A stretch of 64,000 nucleotides of DNA, from the NCBI GenBank assembly GCA_016191115.1, contig JACPPG010000024.1, forward strand, positions 184,505-248,504. The letters run 5' to 3'. This DNA comes from Planctomycetia bacterium. GTDB taxonomy: Bacteria > Planctomycetota > Planctomycetia > Pirellulales > JACPPG01. The notes beneath the pieces are model-generated. The model was not told where the DNA came from. It did no database searches and was given only the letters and a program-made list of their open reading frames with translations. The position numbers were made by a program, and so were the translations under genes. The stretch's first letter is position 1. Each line of letters starts with the position of its first letter. Shown here piece by piece: positions 8,851-16,550 of this stretch.

Positions 8851-9228
8851 ATGCGAGATTTCGCGATTCAATTGACGCACCGCGCCGGAGAGCTGGCGCG
8901 GGTGGCCGATGCCCTGTCGCGGAAGAACGTCAACATCAAGTCGCTCGCCGGGATGGTGGTCGGCCATCAGGTTTTGTTGCGGGTCATCGCCGATGACGTG
9001 GAAGCGGCGCGGTCCGCGCTATCGGACAACAACATTCGCTTCGAGGAGGCCGAGGTGGTCACCGTGGTCTTGGAAAACAAGGCCGGCGAACTGGCCAGCA
9101 TCGCCCAAAAGCTCGGCGACGCGGGCGTGAACCTGCAGGCGATCTACCTGACCGGCATCGAAGGGGACCTGGTCGAGCTGGCCGTGATCTCGGACGACCC
9201 CAAGAAGGCGAAGAAGGTTTTGGAGTAG
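8851..9228 (+). CDS. Tandem ACT-domain protein
   Basis: This 125-residue protein consists of two ACT domains: residues 1-62 (FAIQLTHRAGELARVADALSRKNVNIKSLAGM) and 66-125 (VVLENKAGELASIAQKLGDAGVNLQAIYLTG). Both keep the RAGELA/KAGELA turn and the following Asn-rich loop that forms ligand sites in ACT regulators. GGAGGT lies 4-5 bases before ATG 8851, deciding the start. Stand-alone ACT pairs usually bind amino acids and regulate metabolism or transcription; the ligand cannot be told. It lies divergent from the propeller gene and 31 bases before the next gene on the same strand. Confidence 0.88.
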   Translation: MRDFAIQLTHRAGELARVADALSRKNVNIKSLAGMVVGHQVLLRVIADDVEAARSALSDNNIRFEEAEVVTVVLENKAGELASIAQKLGDAGVNLQAIYLTGIEGDLVELAVISDDPKKAKKVLE

Positions 9229-9259
9229 CGCGCGCCGATCGTGACAAAGGAGTCGCAAG

Positions 9260-10366
9260 ATGCCACGGGTACCGGATCGCGATGCCAACAATTCTCCCTC
9301 TCCCCTCGCGGGAGAGGGCCGGGGTGAGCGGGCGAAAAGAGGGAATCGCCGCTATCTCGCACGAGCGCTGGCTTGTGGTCTGTTGACAAGCTTCATCGCG
9401 TCGCGGTCCATAGCCGGCTCACCACAAGAAGCGCCGGCCGCCACCAAGGACCGCATCGCCGCGGCTCTCGACCGCGGTTTGCCGCCCGTGAAGAAAGCGG
9501 CGGCCAACTATCCCGACCATCGCAAGTGCTTCTCCTGTCATCACCAGACGCTCCCTATGCTGGCCATGGTCACCATCCGCGACTTCGGCGGCGCTTTCGA
9601 CCACGATCTGCTCCCCCCGGCTGCCTTCACGCACAAGTCGTTCGACGCGGACATCGACAACTTGCGCAAAGGGGAAGGAATCGGCGGCAGGGCGCTCACC
9701 GTCGGCTATGGTTTGTGGGCACTGTCGCTCGCCGACACGGCGGCCGACGAAACCACCGAGGCCATGGTCACGTTCCTGCTCAAGACTCAGCAGGAGGACG
9801 GCCGCTGGAAACCGCAAGTGAAACGGCCGCCCATGGAAGAATCGTCGATCACGTGCACGGTGCTAGCCGTGGCGGGCATGCGGAAGTACGCCACCGAGGT
9901 CCAGAAGGCCGACGTGGACGCGGCGATCGCGCGGGCCAAGGCGTGGCTCGTCGCGGCCATGCCCGAGAATCAGGAGGACCGCGCCGCAAAGCTGTGGGGC
10001 CTGCACGCGATCGGCAGCCTGGCTGACGAAGAGCGCTCGGCGCGCGCGGCCGTGCTCGCCGCGCAGCGCGAAGATGGCGGCTGGGCGCAAACCGACGATG
10101 GCCACAGCGACGCCTACGCCACCGGCCAGACGCTTTTTGTCTTGCATACGACCGGAATGACGCCGTGCGATACGACGTATGAGCGCGGCGTGAAGTTCCT
10201 GCTCGACGCCCAGCACGACGACGGCTCATGGCTGGTCGAGACCCGCGCCAAGCCCGTGCAGGTCTACTTCGACAACGGCGACCCGCACGGCAAGAACCAA
10301 TTCATCTCGACGCCGGCAAGCGCGTGGGCGCTTGCGGCCCTGGCGATTTCCGGCGGCGCGAAGTAA
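9260..10366 (+). CDS. Secreted alpha/alpha-toroid (prenyltransferase/squalene-cyclase repeat) protein with CXXCH
   Basis: This 368-residue protein has an unusually long N-region followed by a signal-type helix (YLARALACGLLTSFIA, residues 33-48). KCFSCHHQT at residues 89-97 is a CXXCH haem-c attachment motif (C90, C93, H94). The rest is a set of helical repeats of the terpenoid-cyclase/alpha-macroglobulin toroid type, with QEDGRWKP, QREDGGWAQ and QHDDGSWLV marking turns. AAAGGAG precedes ATG 9260 by 7 bases, so the start is well supported even though residues 12-24 (SPSPLAGEGRGER) are encoded by a hairpin repeat. It lacks the DXDD acid of squalene-hopene cyclases. Probably periplasmic; function unknown. 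Confidence 0.78.
   Translation: MPRVPDRDANNSPSPLAGEGRGERAKRGNRRYLARALACGLLTSFIASRSIAGSPQEAPAATKDRIAAALDRGLPPVKKAAANYPDHRKCFSCHHQTLPMLAMVTIRDFGGAFDHDLLPPAAFTHKSFDADIDNLRKGEGIGGRALTVGYGLWALSLADTAADETTEAMVTFLLKTQQEDGRWKPQVKRPPMEESSITCTVLAVAGMRKYATEVQKADVDAAIARAKAWLVAAMPENQEDRAAKLWGLHAIGSLADEERSARAAVLAAQREDGGWAQTDDGHSDAYATGQTLFVLHTTGMTPCDTTYERGVKFLLDAQHDDGSWLVETRAKPVQVYFDNGDPHGKNQFISTPASAWALAALAISGGAK
9296..9318. repeat. Hairpin repeat inside an N-terminal coding region
   Basis: CCCTCTCCC at 9296-9304 pairs exactly with GGGAGAGGG at 9310-9318 across 5 bases, followed by CCGGGGTGAG. This is the common 'PSPLAGEGRGE' type of dispersed bacterial hairpin. It is translated in frame within the secreted toroid protein, ahead of its hydrophobic signal segment. 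Confidence 0.7.
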
Positions 10367-10642
10367 CGCACGCACGCGGCGGGCTACGCGACGAGAAAGA
10401 CAAGAGATCGGCCGCCGAGTGCTCCGAGGGCACCGAGGAAGGAAAGTAGGCGGAAGACGGTAGGCAGAGGGCAGAGAAGAAAGACTGCACCCGCGAAGCG
10501 GCACGCCACTCCGCCATTTTCAGTCATTCGAGTTTCGAGCTTTGGATTTTTTTAGACATTTGACTTTCGTCATTCGTCATTCCTCTCGGTGGCCTCGGCG
10601 CCCTCGGTGGCTATCCGTCCTCTGAACGCGGGCGGCCGCTCC

Positions 10643-11638
10643 ATGACAATCGATTCGCGTCGACAAGCTGCCTGCGTGCTTCTCGCCGCGCTGCTCGCGA
10701 TGGTCGCGCCCGCCGTCGCCGCTGACGAGCCGGCCGCGACGGCGCTCGTCGAGCGGGGCGAGCTATCGGTGCTGTTTCGCGACAACTCCGATTCGCCGCG
10801 GTTGCTCAGCGGCGTGGACGCCTTGTTCAACGTCCGCCAGGCGGCGAAGTTCGATGCCTTCGATCCCGACGGCAAGGGGGCCTCGGCCGGGCTCAATTTC
10901 GAGCACATCATCGGCGGCCACGCGAGCCCCCACAACGCCTTCACGCCGCGGCAGGGGCGATTCGACCTCGAACGGCTGCCGGGCGGCGCCGGCGTGCGCC
11001 TCACGCGGCGCGCGGAGGACGATCCGTGGAAAACGGCCGCCACGATGACCTACACGGTCGTCGAGCCACACTATATCGACGTCGACTTCCGCTGCACGCC
11101 GACCGGTGCATCGCTCTTCCGCGAGCGAGGCTACGCCGTGTTCTTCTTCGCCAACTACATGAACGACGTGGCCGACGTGCCGCTCCATTTCCGCGGCATC
11201 GACGCCGAGGGGGGCCAGGAAAAATGGATCGCCGCCGACGCCCCGCCCGGCCACGCGGACTATAACGGCGGCGGCACGTACCGCGGCCGCGAGGCCCGAC
11301 CGCTTGCTTACGACGACGATCACAACTTCAAGCTCAACCTGTGGAGCTACGACTATCCGCGCTTCACGCAGCCGTGGTACTACGGCCGGGCCGCGCACGA
11401 CATGGCGCTCATCATGATGTTCGATCCGCGGCACGCGGACGCCGACGAAATCCGCTTCAGCCTGTTCAAGTTCAAGCTGCCGCGCCACCCGCGCCCGGCC
11501 TGGGACTGGCAATACGTGATCCACCGGGTCGAGGCGGGCCGCGAATACGGCTTCCGCGCCCGCCTCGTGTGGAAAAAGTTCGTCAGCCCGGAGGACTGCC
11601 AGGCGGAGTACGAGCGTTGGCGGGCGGGCTTGAAGTGA
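10643..11638 (+). CDS. Secreted protein of unknown function
   Basis: This 331-residue protein begins MTIDSRRQAACVLLAALLAM with an AMVAPAVAA cleavage region, a clear Sec signal peptide. The start at 10643 was chosen because the 18 codons upstream in the same frame come from repeat-like sequence. The mature part is rich in aromatic residues (DMALIMMFDPRHADADEIRF, HPRPAWDWQYVIHRVEAGREY) and looks all-beta. No family was recognised with confidence. It stands alone. Confidence 0.75.
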   Translation: MTIDSRRQAACVLLAALLAMVAPAVAADEPAATALVERGELSVLFRDNSDSPRLLSGVDALFNVRQAAKFDAFDPDGKGASAGLNFEHIIGGHASPHNAFTPRQGRFDLERLPGGAGVRLTRRAEDDPWKTAATMTYTVVEPHYIDVDFRCTPTGASLFRERGYAVFFFANYMNDVADVPLHFRGIDAEGGQEKWIAADAPPGHADYNGGGTYRGREARPLAYDDDHNFKLNLWSYDYPRFTQPWYYGRAAHDMALIMMFDPRHADADEIRFSLFKFKLPRHPRPAWDWQYVIHRVEAGREYGFRARLVWKKFVSPEDCQAEYERWRAGLK

Positions 11639-11653
11639 ACAAGGCGCGATCAG

Positions 11654-12112
11654 TCATGTGAGAGGCGCGCACATCGGCCGCGCGATCGACGCGGCAATCG
11701 ATAAATCTCGCGCAGCAAAGCCAAGGTTGTCGGGCGCAGCCGCGGTTTCGGTTGGTGCACGAACGGGCAGCGCGACCACGTTGACGGTGGAACTCGCTTC
11801 GACTTCGTCGTTGGCTGCGTCGGGCGGTGCGGATGCGCTCGTTGTGGCAGCACCCTGGCCGCCGGTGACTAGATAGCTTGCGCCGACCGCATCGACGCCG
11901 CTTTCGATCGTGACGACCTCGTTTGTGTGTGGAAGGGATTCCAAATAGTGGGCCGAACCTCTCGATGCTGGCGATCGTGTATGCGGGTCGTTGCGTGTCC
12001 TGGAAGTCAATGATGCCGTCACCGTTGATGTCGATCCAGGGTCCGGCCAACAGGTAGCCCACGCCAACGGTTTGGACGCCGCCATTTCGCTGTCCGGCGG
12101 ATAATCGCGAAT
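11654..12112 (-). pseudogene. Dockerin-type protein remnant, frameshifted
   Basis: Reading the minus strand from about 12112, one frame gives NGGVQTVGVGYLLAGPWIDI followed by NGDGIIDFQDTQ, a dockerin-like calcium loop (DINGDGIIDFQD). Near 11925 this frame becomes nonsense, while the neighbouring frame gives EVVTIESGVDAVGASYLVTG and then an Ala/Thr-rich tail ending in a stop at 11654. No good start exists for either part. The two pieces look like the 3' end of a larger secreted dockerin protein that has been truncated and frameshifted. A chance open frame is the alternative, but the loop matches the dockerin consensus well. Confidence 0.5.
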
Positions 12113-12280
12113 TCGACGCGATTTCGGCAAGCTACGCGCGACTGCGGGTGGCAGTAGGGATTGGGCAACAATCGTTGAAAGTTTGTGCAAGGGGCGGCAA
12201 GATATAGTCGTTGCGTGCGCGCCGAAAACGCTGCGGCGCATCGCTCTAGACGCTTTACTTTCAATCGAATCGAGGTAGAT

Positions 12281-12877
12281 ATGATGTCGCGTCGACGATT
12301 GCTATTCGTGGCGAGTCTGGCCGCGTGCGGCTGGCTGGCGGTACACGTTGCGGCGCCGTTATTCGCCCAGCCGAAGAGTGATGCGGGCGCCGCGGGCCAG
12401 GATTCCGCCGTGTCGGACCTGGACGCGCGCTATGCCCAGGCGTACCTTCGCCTGGTGGAAGCGACCCTGGCGAAGTACCAGGAAGTCAACCGCCGACGCC
12501 CCAACACGATCCGCTCCGGTGTGATTTCCGCGCTGCAGCAAAATGTGCGTGACGCCCGGGACCGGGTCAAGTTGGCCGAAGGGGACGAGAAGAGCGACGC
12601 CGACATTTTCGTCGCCAGTGCCGAGGCCGACCTGAAAGCCGCCGAGGAATCGCTGCGCAAAGCCAGCGCGGCCAATCAGCAGAGACCCGGCGTCGTTGGT
12701 CCAGAGGAAGTGACGCGGCTGAAGGCCGACATCGAGCTTGCCAAGATCCGGGTCGAGAAGGCGCGGCACCTGGCCAGCGAGTCGCCTCTATCGAACGTGC
12801 AGTTCGAGCTCGAGCAACTGCGCGAAGACGTGCAAGAGCTGCGGCTGATCGTGGCGCTATTGCGCGACCGCAACTAG
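12281..12877 (+). CDS. Secreted coiled-coil protein
   Basis: This 198-residue protein begins MMSRRRLLFVASLAACGWLA with cleavage likely after PLFA. GAGGT lies 4 bases before ATG 12281 (7 before a second ATG at 12284). The mature part is almost entirely helical, with heptad-like patterns at residues 45-130 and again 150-198 (VQFELEQLREDVQELRLIVALL). It resembles periplasmic coiled-coil proteins; no enzyme motif is seen. Confidence 0.75.
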   Translation: MMSRRRLLFVASLAACGWLAVHVAAPLFAQPKSDAGAAGQDSAVSDLDARYAQAYLRLVEATLAKYQEVNRRRPNTIRSGVISALQQNVRDARDRVKLAEGDEKSDADIFVASAEADLKAAEESLRKASAANQQRPGVVGPEEVTRLKADIELAKIRVEKARHLASESPLSNVQFELEQLREDVQELRLIVALLRDRN

Positions 12878-12965
12878 CCCGCTGCCAGAACGGAGCCACC
12901 AAGACACGAAGTTCACGAAGAAGAGGAAAGAAGAAGAGCAAACCGGAGAACGCCGTGGCGAGGCA

Positions 12966-14045
12966 TCAGTCGCCCAATTGCTTGCGGATGAACGCAATCG
13001 CCCGGGCGTGGGCGTCGGCGATGGCTTGCTTGTCGGCCGTGCCGCCGCCGAGGCCGTGGCCGCCTCCCTCGACAGAGACCAGCTCGTGCCACACGCCGCG
13101 CGTTTCGAGCGCCTTGGCCATGTCGGCCGACTCCTGGTACGGCACGTCGGTGTCGGCCGTGCCGTGCACCATAAGGATCGGCGGATACTCGGTCGTGATA
13201 TTGCGCACGGGGCAGTAGGGATCGAGCTTGGCCCGCTCGGTCTTGGGATCGAAGCCGGTCACTTCGCGCGTCCACAGGCCGTTCTGCCGCAGGTAGAGAT
13301 AATAGGTGAACCGGTCGCGGTTGCTGCTGCCGGTCAGCACCTCGCGGCCGACGACGCGACAGGCGTCTTCCTTGGCCACCAGCGGCTGCTGGCGATAGTG
13401 CGGCGACGGCTCGACGTACCACGGCCCATCGACGTCGCCGTAGCCCCAATAGGCCACCAGTGCCTTGGGTCGCGGCTGGATGCAGATGCCGGCCATCATG
13501 GTGAGATAGCCCCCGGCCGATCCGCCGGAGACGAGGATCCGCTGCGGATCGAGATGGAGTTGCGCGGCGCCTTCGGTGCGGATCCAGGTGAACGCGTCCT
13601 TGATGTCGTCGATGATCGCCGGAAGCTTCACTTCGGGGGCCAGGCGATAGTCGAGCGAGATGAGCACGTAGTTGTTCGTCCGGCAAAGGTCGGCGATGTC
13701 GCGCGGCACGCCGTCGCGGCTGCCGCCGATAAGGGCGCCGCCGTGAATCCACACCACGGCCGGCCGGACCTGGTCGCCATTGCGGCGATAGACGTCGGCC
13801 TCGATCTTCGTCGGTCCGACCGTCTTGTAGACGACGGTCTGTTTTGGCAACGCGGGCTCATCGGCGGCGAGCGTTGCGGGCGCGGCGATCATCGCGATCG
13901 TCAGCACGAGCGCACCCAGCACGCGGGAGGGCGAGGCTCCCGCCGAGCCGCGGCGCCAACCAAGAGAAGGCTCGGCGGAAGCCTCGCCCTTCCGTCCTCG
14001 CGCTTCCACCAAATGGAAACACAGGTTCTGAGACGAAACTGCCAC
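12966..14045 (-). CDS. Secreted alpha/beta-hydrolase esterase (BD-FAE-like)
   Basis: This protein of up to 359 residues has the carboxylesterase/acetyl-esterase core: VVWIHGGALIGGSRDG (HGG oxyanion motif), SLDYRLAPEVKLP, nucleophile elbow SGGSAGGYL, acid in HGTADTDVP and His in EGGGHGLGGG. A signal segment VLGALVLTIAMIAAPATLAA precedes the mature domain. GTG 14045 is supported by AGGTGA 6 bases upstream, but an internal GTG at the VLGAL position could also serve. Residues 19-41 are encoded by a hairpin repeat (13925-13993), so the N-region is abnormally long. Probable role: hydrolysis of acyl or feruloyl esters outside the cytoplasm; substrate unknown. Confidence 0.82.
   Translation of the reverse strand: MAVSSQNLCFHLVEARGRKGEASAEPSLGWRRGSAGASPSRVLGALVLTIAMIAAPATLAADEPALPKQTVVYKTVGPTKIEADVYRRNGDQVRPAVVWIHGGALIGGSRDGVPRDIADLCRTNNYVLISLDYRLAPEVKLPAIIDDIKDAFTWIRTEGAAQLHLDPQRILVSGGSAGGYLTMMAGICIQPRPKALVAYWGYGDVDGPWYVEPSPHYRQQPLVAKEDACRVVGREVLTGSSNRDRFTYYLYLRQNGLWTREVTGFDPKTERAKLDPYCPVRNITTEYPPILMVHGTADTDVPYQESADMAKALETRGVWHELVSVEGGGHGLGGGTADKQAIADAHARAIAFIRKQLGD
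13925..13993. repeat. Hairpin repeat family C, copy 1 (inside coding N-terminus)
   Basis: GGGAGGGCGAGGCTCCCGCC and the matching GGCTCGGCGGAAGCCTCGCC form the two arms of a long hairpin with a loop of roughly 20 bases. Other copies are at 14507-14587 and 34206-34296. This copy lies inside the start region of the esterase gene and is open in frame there. Confidence 0.75.
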
Positions 14046-14070
14046 GATGCGTCACCTGTTTGGAGAGCGC

Positions 14071-14421
14071 CTATTCGACTTCGTGCACGTCGGCCAGCAC
14101 GCCGCGGGGGATGCAGACCGTCAGCACGGTCAGCTTGCCGATGGCCTTGTGCTTGACGCCGCGCGGCACGTACACGACCACGCCCTTGTGCAGCTCGATC
14201 ACGTCGTCGTCCAGCACCATGGTTCCCTGGCCGTCGATGACGTAGTAGAACTCATCGGTCCGCTCGTGATAGTGCAGCCTGGCGTCGTCGATCTCGACGT
14301 GATGGACCTCGGCCGCGGCCCCGTCGGCTTCCTCGACCAGACAGCGGATCTGACCGCACGTCTCGGCCCAGGGCTTGATCGCGGCCGGGTCGCGACGCAG
14401 ATAAGCGGTGCGGGTGCTCAT
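14071..14421 (-). CDS. Cupin-domain protein
   Basis: This 116-residue single-cupin protein shows the first motif as HYHERTDEFYYVIDGQG (HxH...E...G, metal ligands) and the second as VYVPRGVKHKAIG (PxG...H). The start at 14421 (MSTRTAYLRRD) was preferred to an upstream in-frame start, which falls toward repeat DNA. Cytoplasmic. Small cupins of this kind bind a metal and act as isomerases, dioxygenases or sensors; which one is unknown. It is read toward the esterase and divergent from the cyclase gene, with the family C hairpin between. Confidence 0.85.
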   Translation of the reverse strand: MSTRTAYLRRDPAAIKPWAETCGQIRCLVEEADGAAAEVHHVEIDDARLHYHERTDEFYYVIDGQGTMVLDDDVIELHKGVVVYVPRGVKHKAIGKLTVLTVCIPRGVLADVHEVE

Positions 14422-14506
14422 GTGTTTTACTCGCGGGATCGAAAGTGCGTTGCCCGATAGGACCACAATAGTGGCTTGCAGGGCGGTCGGCAACTATGCT
14501 GTGGGG

Positions 14507-14587
14507 GCGCAGCGGGAGGGCGAGGCTCCCGCCGAGCCGCAGCGTCAACGAAGAAGGCTCGGCGGGAGCCTCGCCCTCCCGCTGCGC
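14507..14587. repeat. Hairpin repeat family C, copy 2 (perfect 32-bp arms)
   Basis: Positions 14507-14538 and 14556-14587 are exact reverse complements (32 bp each), separated by 17 bases. Each arm contains GGGAGGGCGAGGCTCCCGCC. The element lies in the divergent intergenic region between the cupin and cyclase genes, about 47 bases upstream of the cyclase start. Confidence 0.85.
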
Positions 14588-14634
14588 AATGACAAGTACA
14601 CATTTGCGACGTCATTTGCAGGCGGAGGTGCAAC

Positions 14635-16380
14635 TTGAATAGCGATCGATTCGCGGCGGGGGTGCCCGGTATCAAATCGGGCTTGGCGGTCGTTCTAACC
14701 TTGGCGCTAGCGATCGCGAGACAGCCTGCCGGTATCGCCGCCGCTGAAGGTGGAAGCGACAAAGAGCCGCAGTTCGTCGACCTGTCGCTGTTGGTTGCCC
14801 CTGAATTCCCCTGCACCTGGCCGGCCGCCGGCTTTCCGCCGTTCCACATGAATCCTTATCTGCGGATCGGACCGTTGAGTCCTTACAACAGCGACATCCT
14901 GGCGATCGACGGCAACACGGGCACGCAGCTCGACGTGCCGCCGCACTCGGTTCCGCATCCCGATTCGAAGCTGCCGAACGCGGGCCCTTACGGCCGGATG
15001 TACACTGACAAGGTGCCGGCGTGGCAGTTCTGCGGCGAGGCCTGCGTGGTCGATTGCCGCGACCTGGTCGAGTCGGCCGCGCCGGGAGCAAGCGCGCTCG
15101 TGACCAGGGACCGGATCGCGGCGTGGGAGCGCGAGCATCGGCCCCTCTCGACCGGCGACGTGGTGCTCTTGCGCAGCGGCTACACTGATCGCTTCTATCG
15201 GCCGCTGCCGGAGGGGCGCCGGTTCGCGGCTGATCCGGTCGCGGGGCGCACGCCCGCCTGGCCCGACCCCGATCCGGATTGCATGGAGTACCTGGCCAGC
15301 CGGAAGGTGATGGCGCTCGCGACCGACAGCGCGAGCATGGGCCCGCTGCCGGACTTGGCCGAGCCGACGCACCTGGCCGGCTTGAAGTACGGCATGATCT
15401 GGACCGAGTCGGCGACCGGCCTCGACAAGCTGCCGGCCACCGGCGCGTTTTATTGCATGCTCTCGCCCAAGCACGCCGACGGGGCGTACAGCGAGGGGCG
15501 GGCGATCGCCATCGTGGGCGATCCGCTCGCCCGGCGGCTGATCGAATCGGCACGCAAAAAGCAGGTCGTCGACCTCTCCGTCGTTTTGTCCACCGATCTG
15601 CCCGTGACGTGGCCGGGGCCCGGAGCAGGCAACCACCGCCAGCCGTATTTGAAGGTGCCGCTGTTCTTCGCGCCGAATCTGGGGACGTTTCACGTGACGC
15701 ACATGCTCGATGCGCACGCCGGCACGCACCTCGTGCCGCCGGCCTATGCGCTGCCGCCGCCGGGCTTCGAGAACGGCCGCTACGCGCCCGAAGTGCAGGC
15801 GTGGCTCGCCGAGTACGAGCAGAAGTACGGCCCACGCGGCACCAGCAGCGTGACCACCGAGCAGGTGCCGCTACAGCAAACGTGCGGACCGGCGCGGGTG
15901 ATCGACGTCAAGCACCGCATCGGCACGACCGACACGAAGACTTGGCCCAACTCGCCCGAAATAACCGTGGCCGACATCGAGCAGTACGAGAAGCAGCTCG
16001 GCCCGCTCAAGCCGGGCGACATCGTGATCTTCAAGAGCGGCTACACCGACGCGCACTTCAAACCGCTACCGCAAGGGCTGGCGTTCATGTCCGATCCCTT
16101 GAACGGCAAGCGCGAAGGATGGCCGGCACCGGGGCCGGACGCGATTATCTATCTCGCCGGCCGCGGCATCCGTTGCGTGGCAACCGACGGCCCGACATTA
16201 GGCGGCGCCGAGCCGAAGCGGGCGATCATGGCTTACTGGGCGCTGGCGACGAAGGGAATGGTGGCCGTCGAGTTTCTCACGAACGTCGATCGGCTGCCGA
16301 AGGAGGCGTACTTCATCTTCGCGCCAGTGAAGATTCGCGGTTGCCACGGCGGGCCAGGCCGGGCGATTGCGCTGTATTGA
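14635..16380 (+). CDS. Secreted tandem cyclase (kynurenine-formamidase-like), two domains
   Basis: This 581-residue protein has an N-terminal signal segment (LAVVLTLALAIARQPAGIAAA) and two copies of the metal-dependent 'cyclase' domain, about residues 45-300 and 310-580. Single-domain relatives are usually 200-300 residues. The family motif HxGTHxDxPxH is split: domain 1 reads NTGTQLDVPPH (residues 94-104; the two His are lost, D100 and H104 kept), and domain 2 reads HAGTHLVPPAY (from H361; both His kept, Asp and last His lost). Each half repeats LxxGDxVxxxSGYTDxxxxPLP. TTG 14635 is supported by GGAGG 6 bases upstream. The two halves may build one shared metal site, or both may be inactive. 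Confidence 0.85.
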   Translation: MNSDRFAAGVPGIKSGLAVVLTLALAIARQPAGIAAAEGGSDKEPQFVDLSLLVAPEFPCTWPAAGFPPFHMNPYLRIGPLSPYNSDILAIDGNTGTQLDVPPHSVPHPDSKLPNAGPYGRMYTDKVPAWQFCGEACVVDCRDLVESAAPGASALVTRDRIAAWEREHRPLSTGDVVLLRSGYTDRFYRPLPEGRRFAADPVAGRTPAWPDPDPDCMEYLASRKVMALATDSASMGPLPDLAEPTHLAGLKYGMIWTESATGLDKLPATGAFYCMLSPKHADGAYSEGRAIAIVGDPLARRLIESARKKQVVDLSVVLSTDLPVTWPGPGAGNHRQPYLKVPLFFAPNLGTFHVTHMLDAHAGTHLVPPAYALPPPGFENGRYAPEVQAWLAEYEQKYGPRGTSSVTTEQVPLQQTCGPARVIDVKHRIGTTDTKTWPNSPEITVADIEQYEKQLGPLKPGDIVIFKSGYTDAHFKPLPQGLAFMSDPLNGKREGWPAPGPDAIIYLAGRGIRCVATDGPTLGGAEPKRAIMAYWALATKGMVAVEFLTNVDRLPKEAYFIFAPVKIRGCHGGPGRAIALY

Positions 16381-16550
16381 GCACTGGCTGAATCGCGCAC
16401 GCCCCTGTCGTAGCCCGCAGGAATCCCAAATTCCTTGACGCCAGCGGCTCAAAACCGTAGAACCATTTCGCGCGGGCGTAGCCAAGCGTCCGCCCCCGCC
16501 CCAAGCTCGCTCAAGTGCCTGTGAAACTGCCTACGGCCAGGAGCGTCCCC

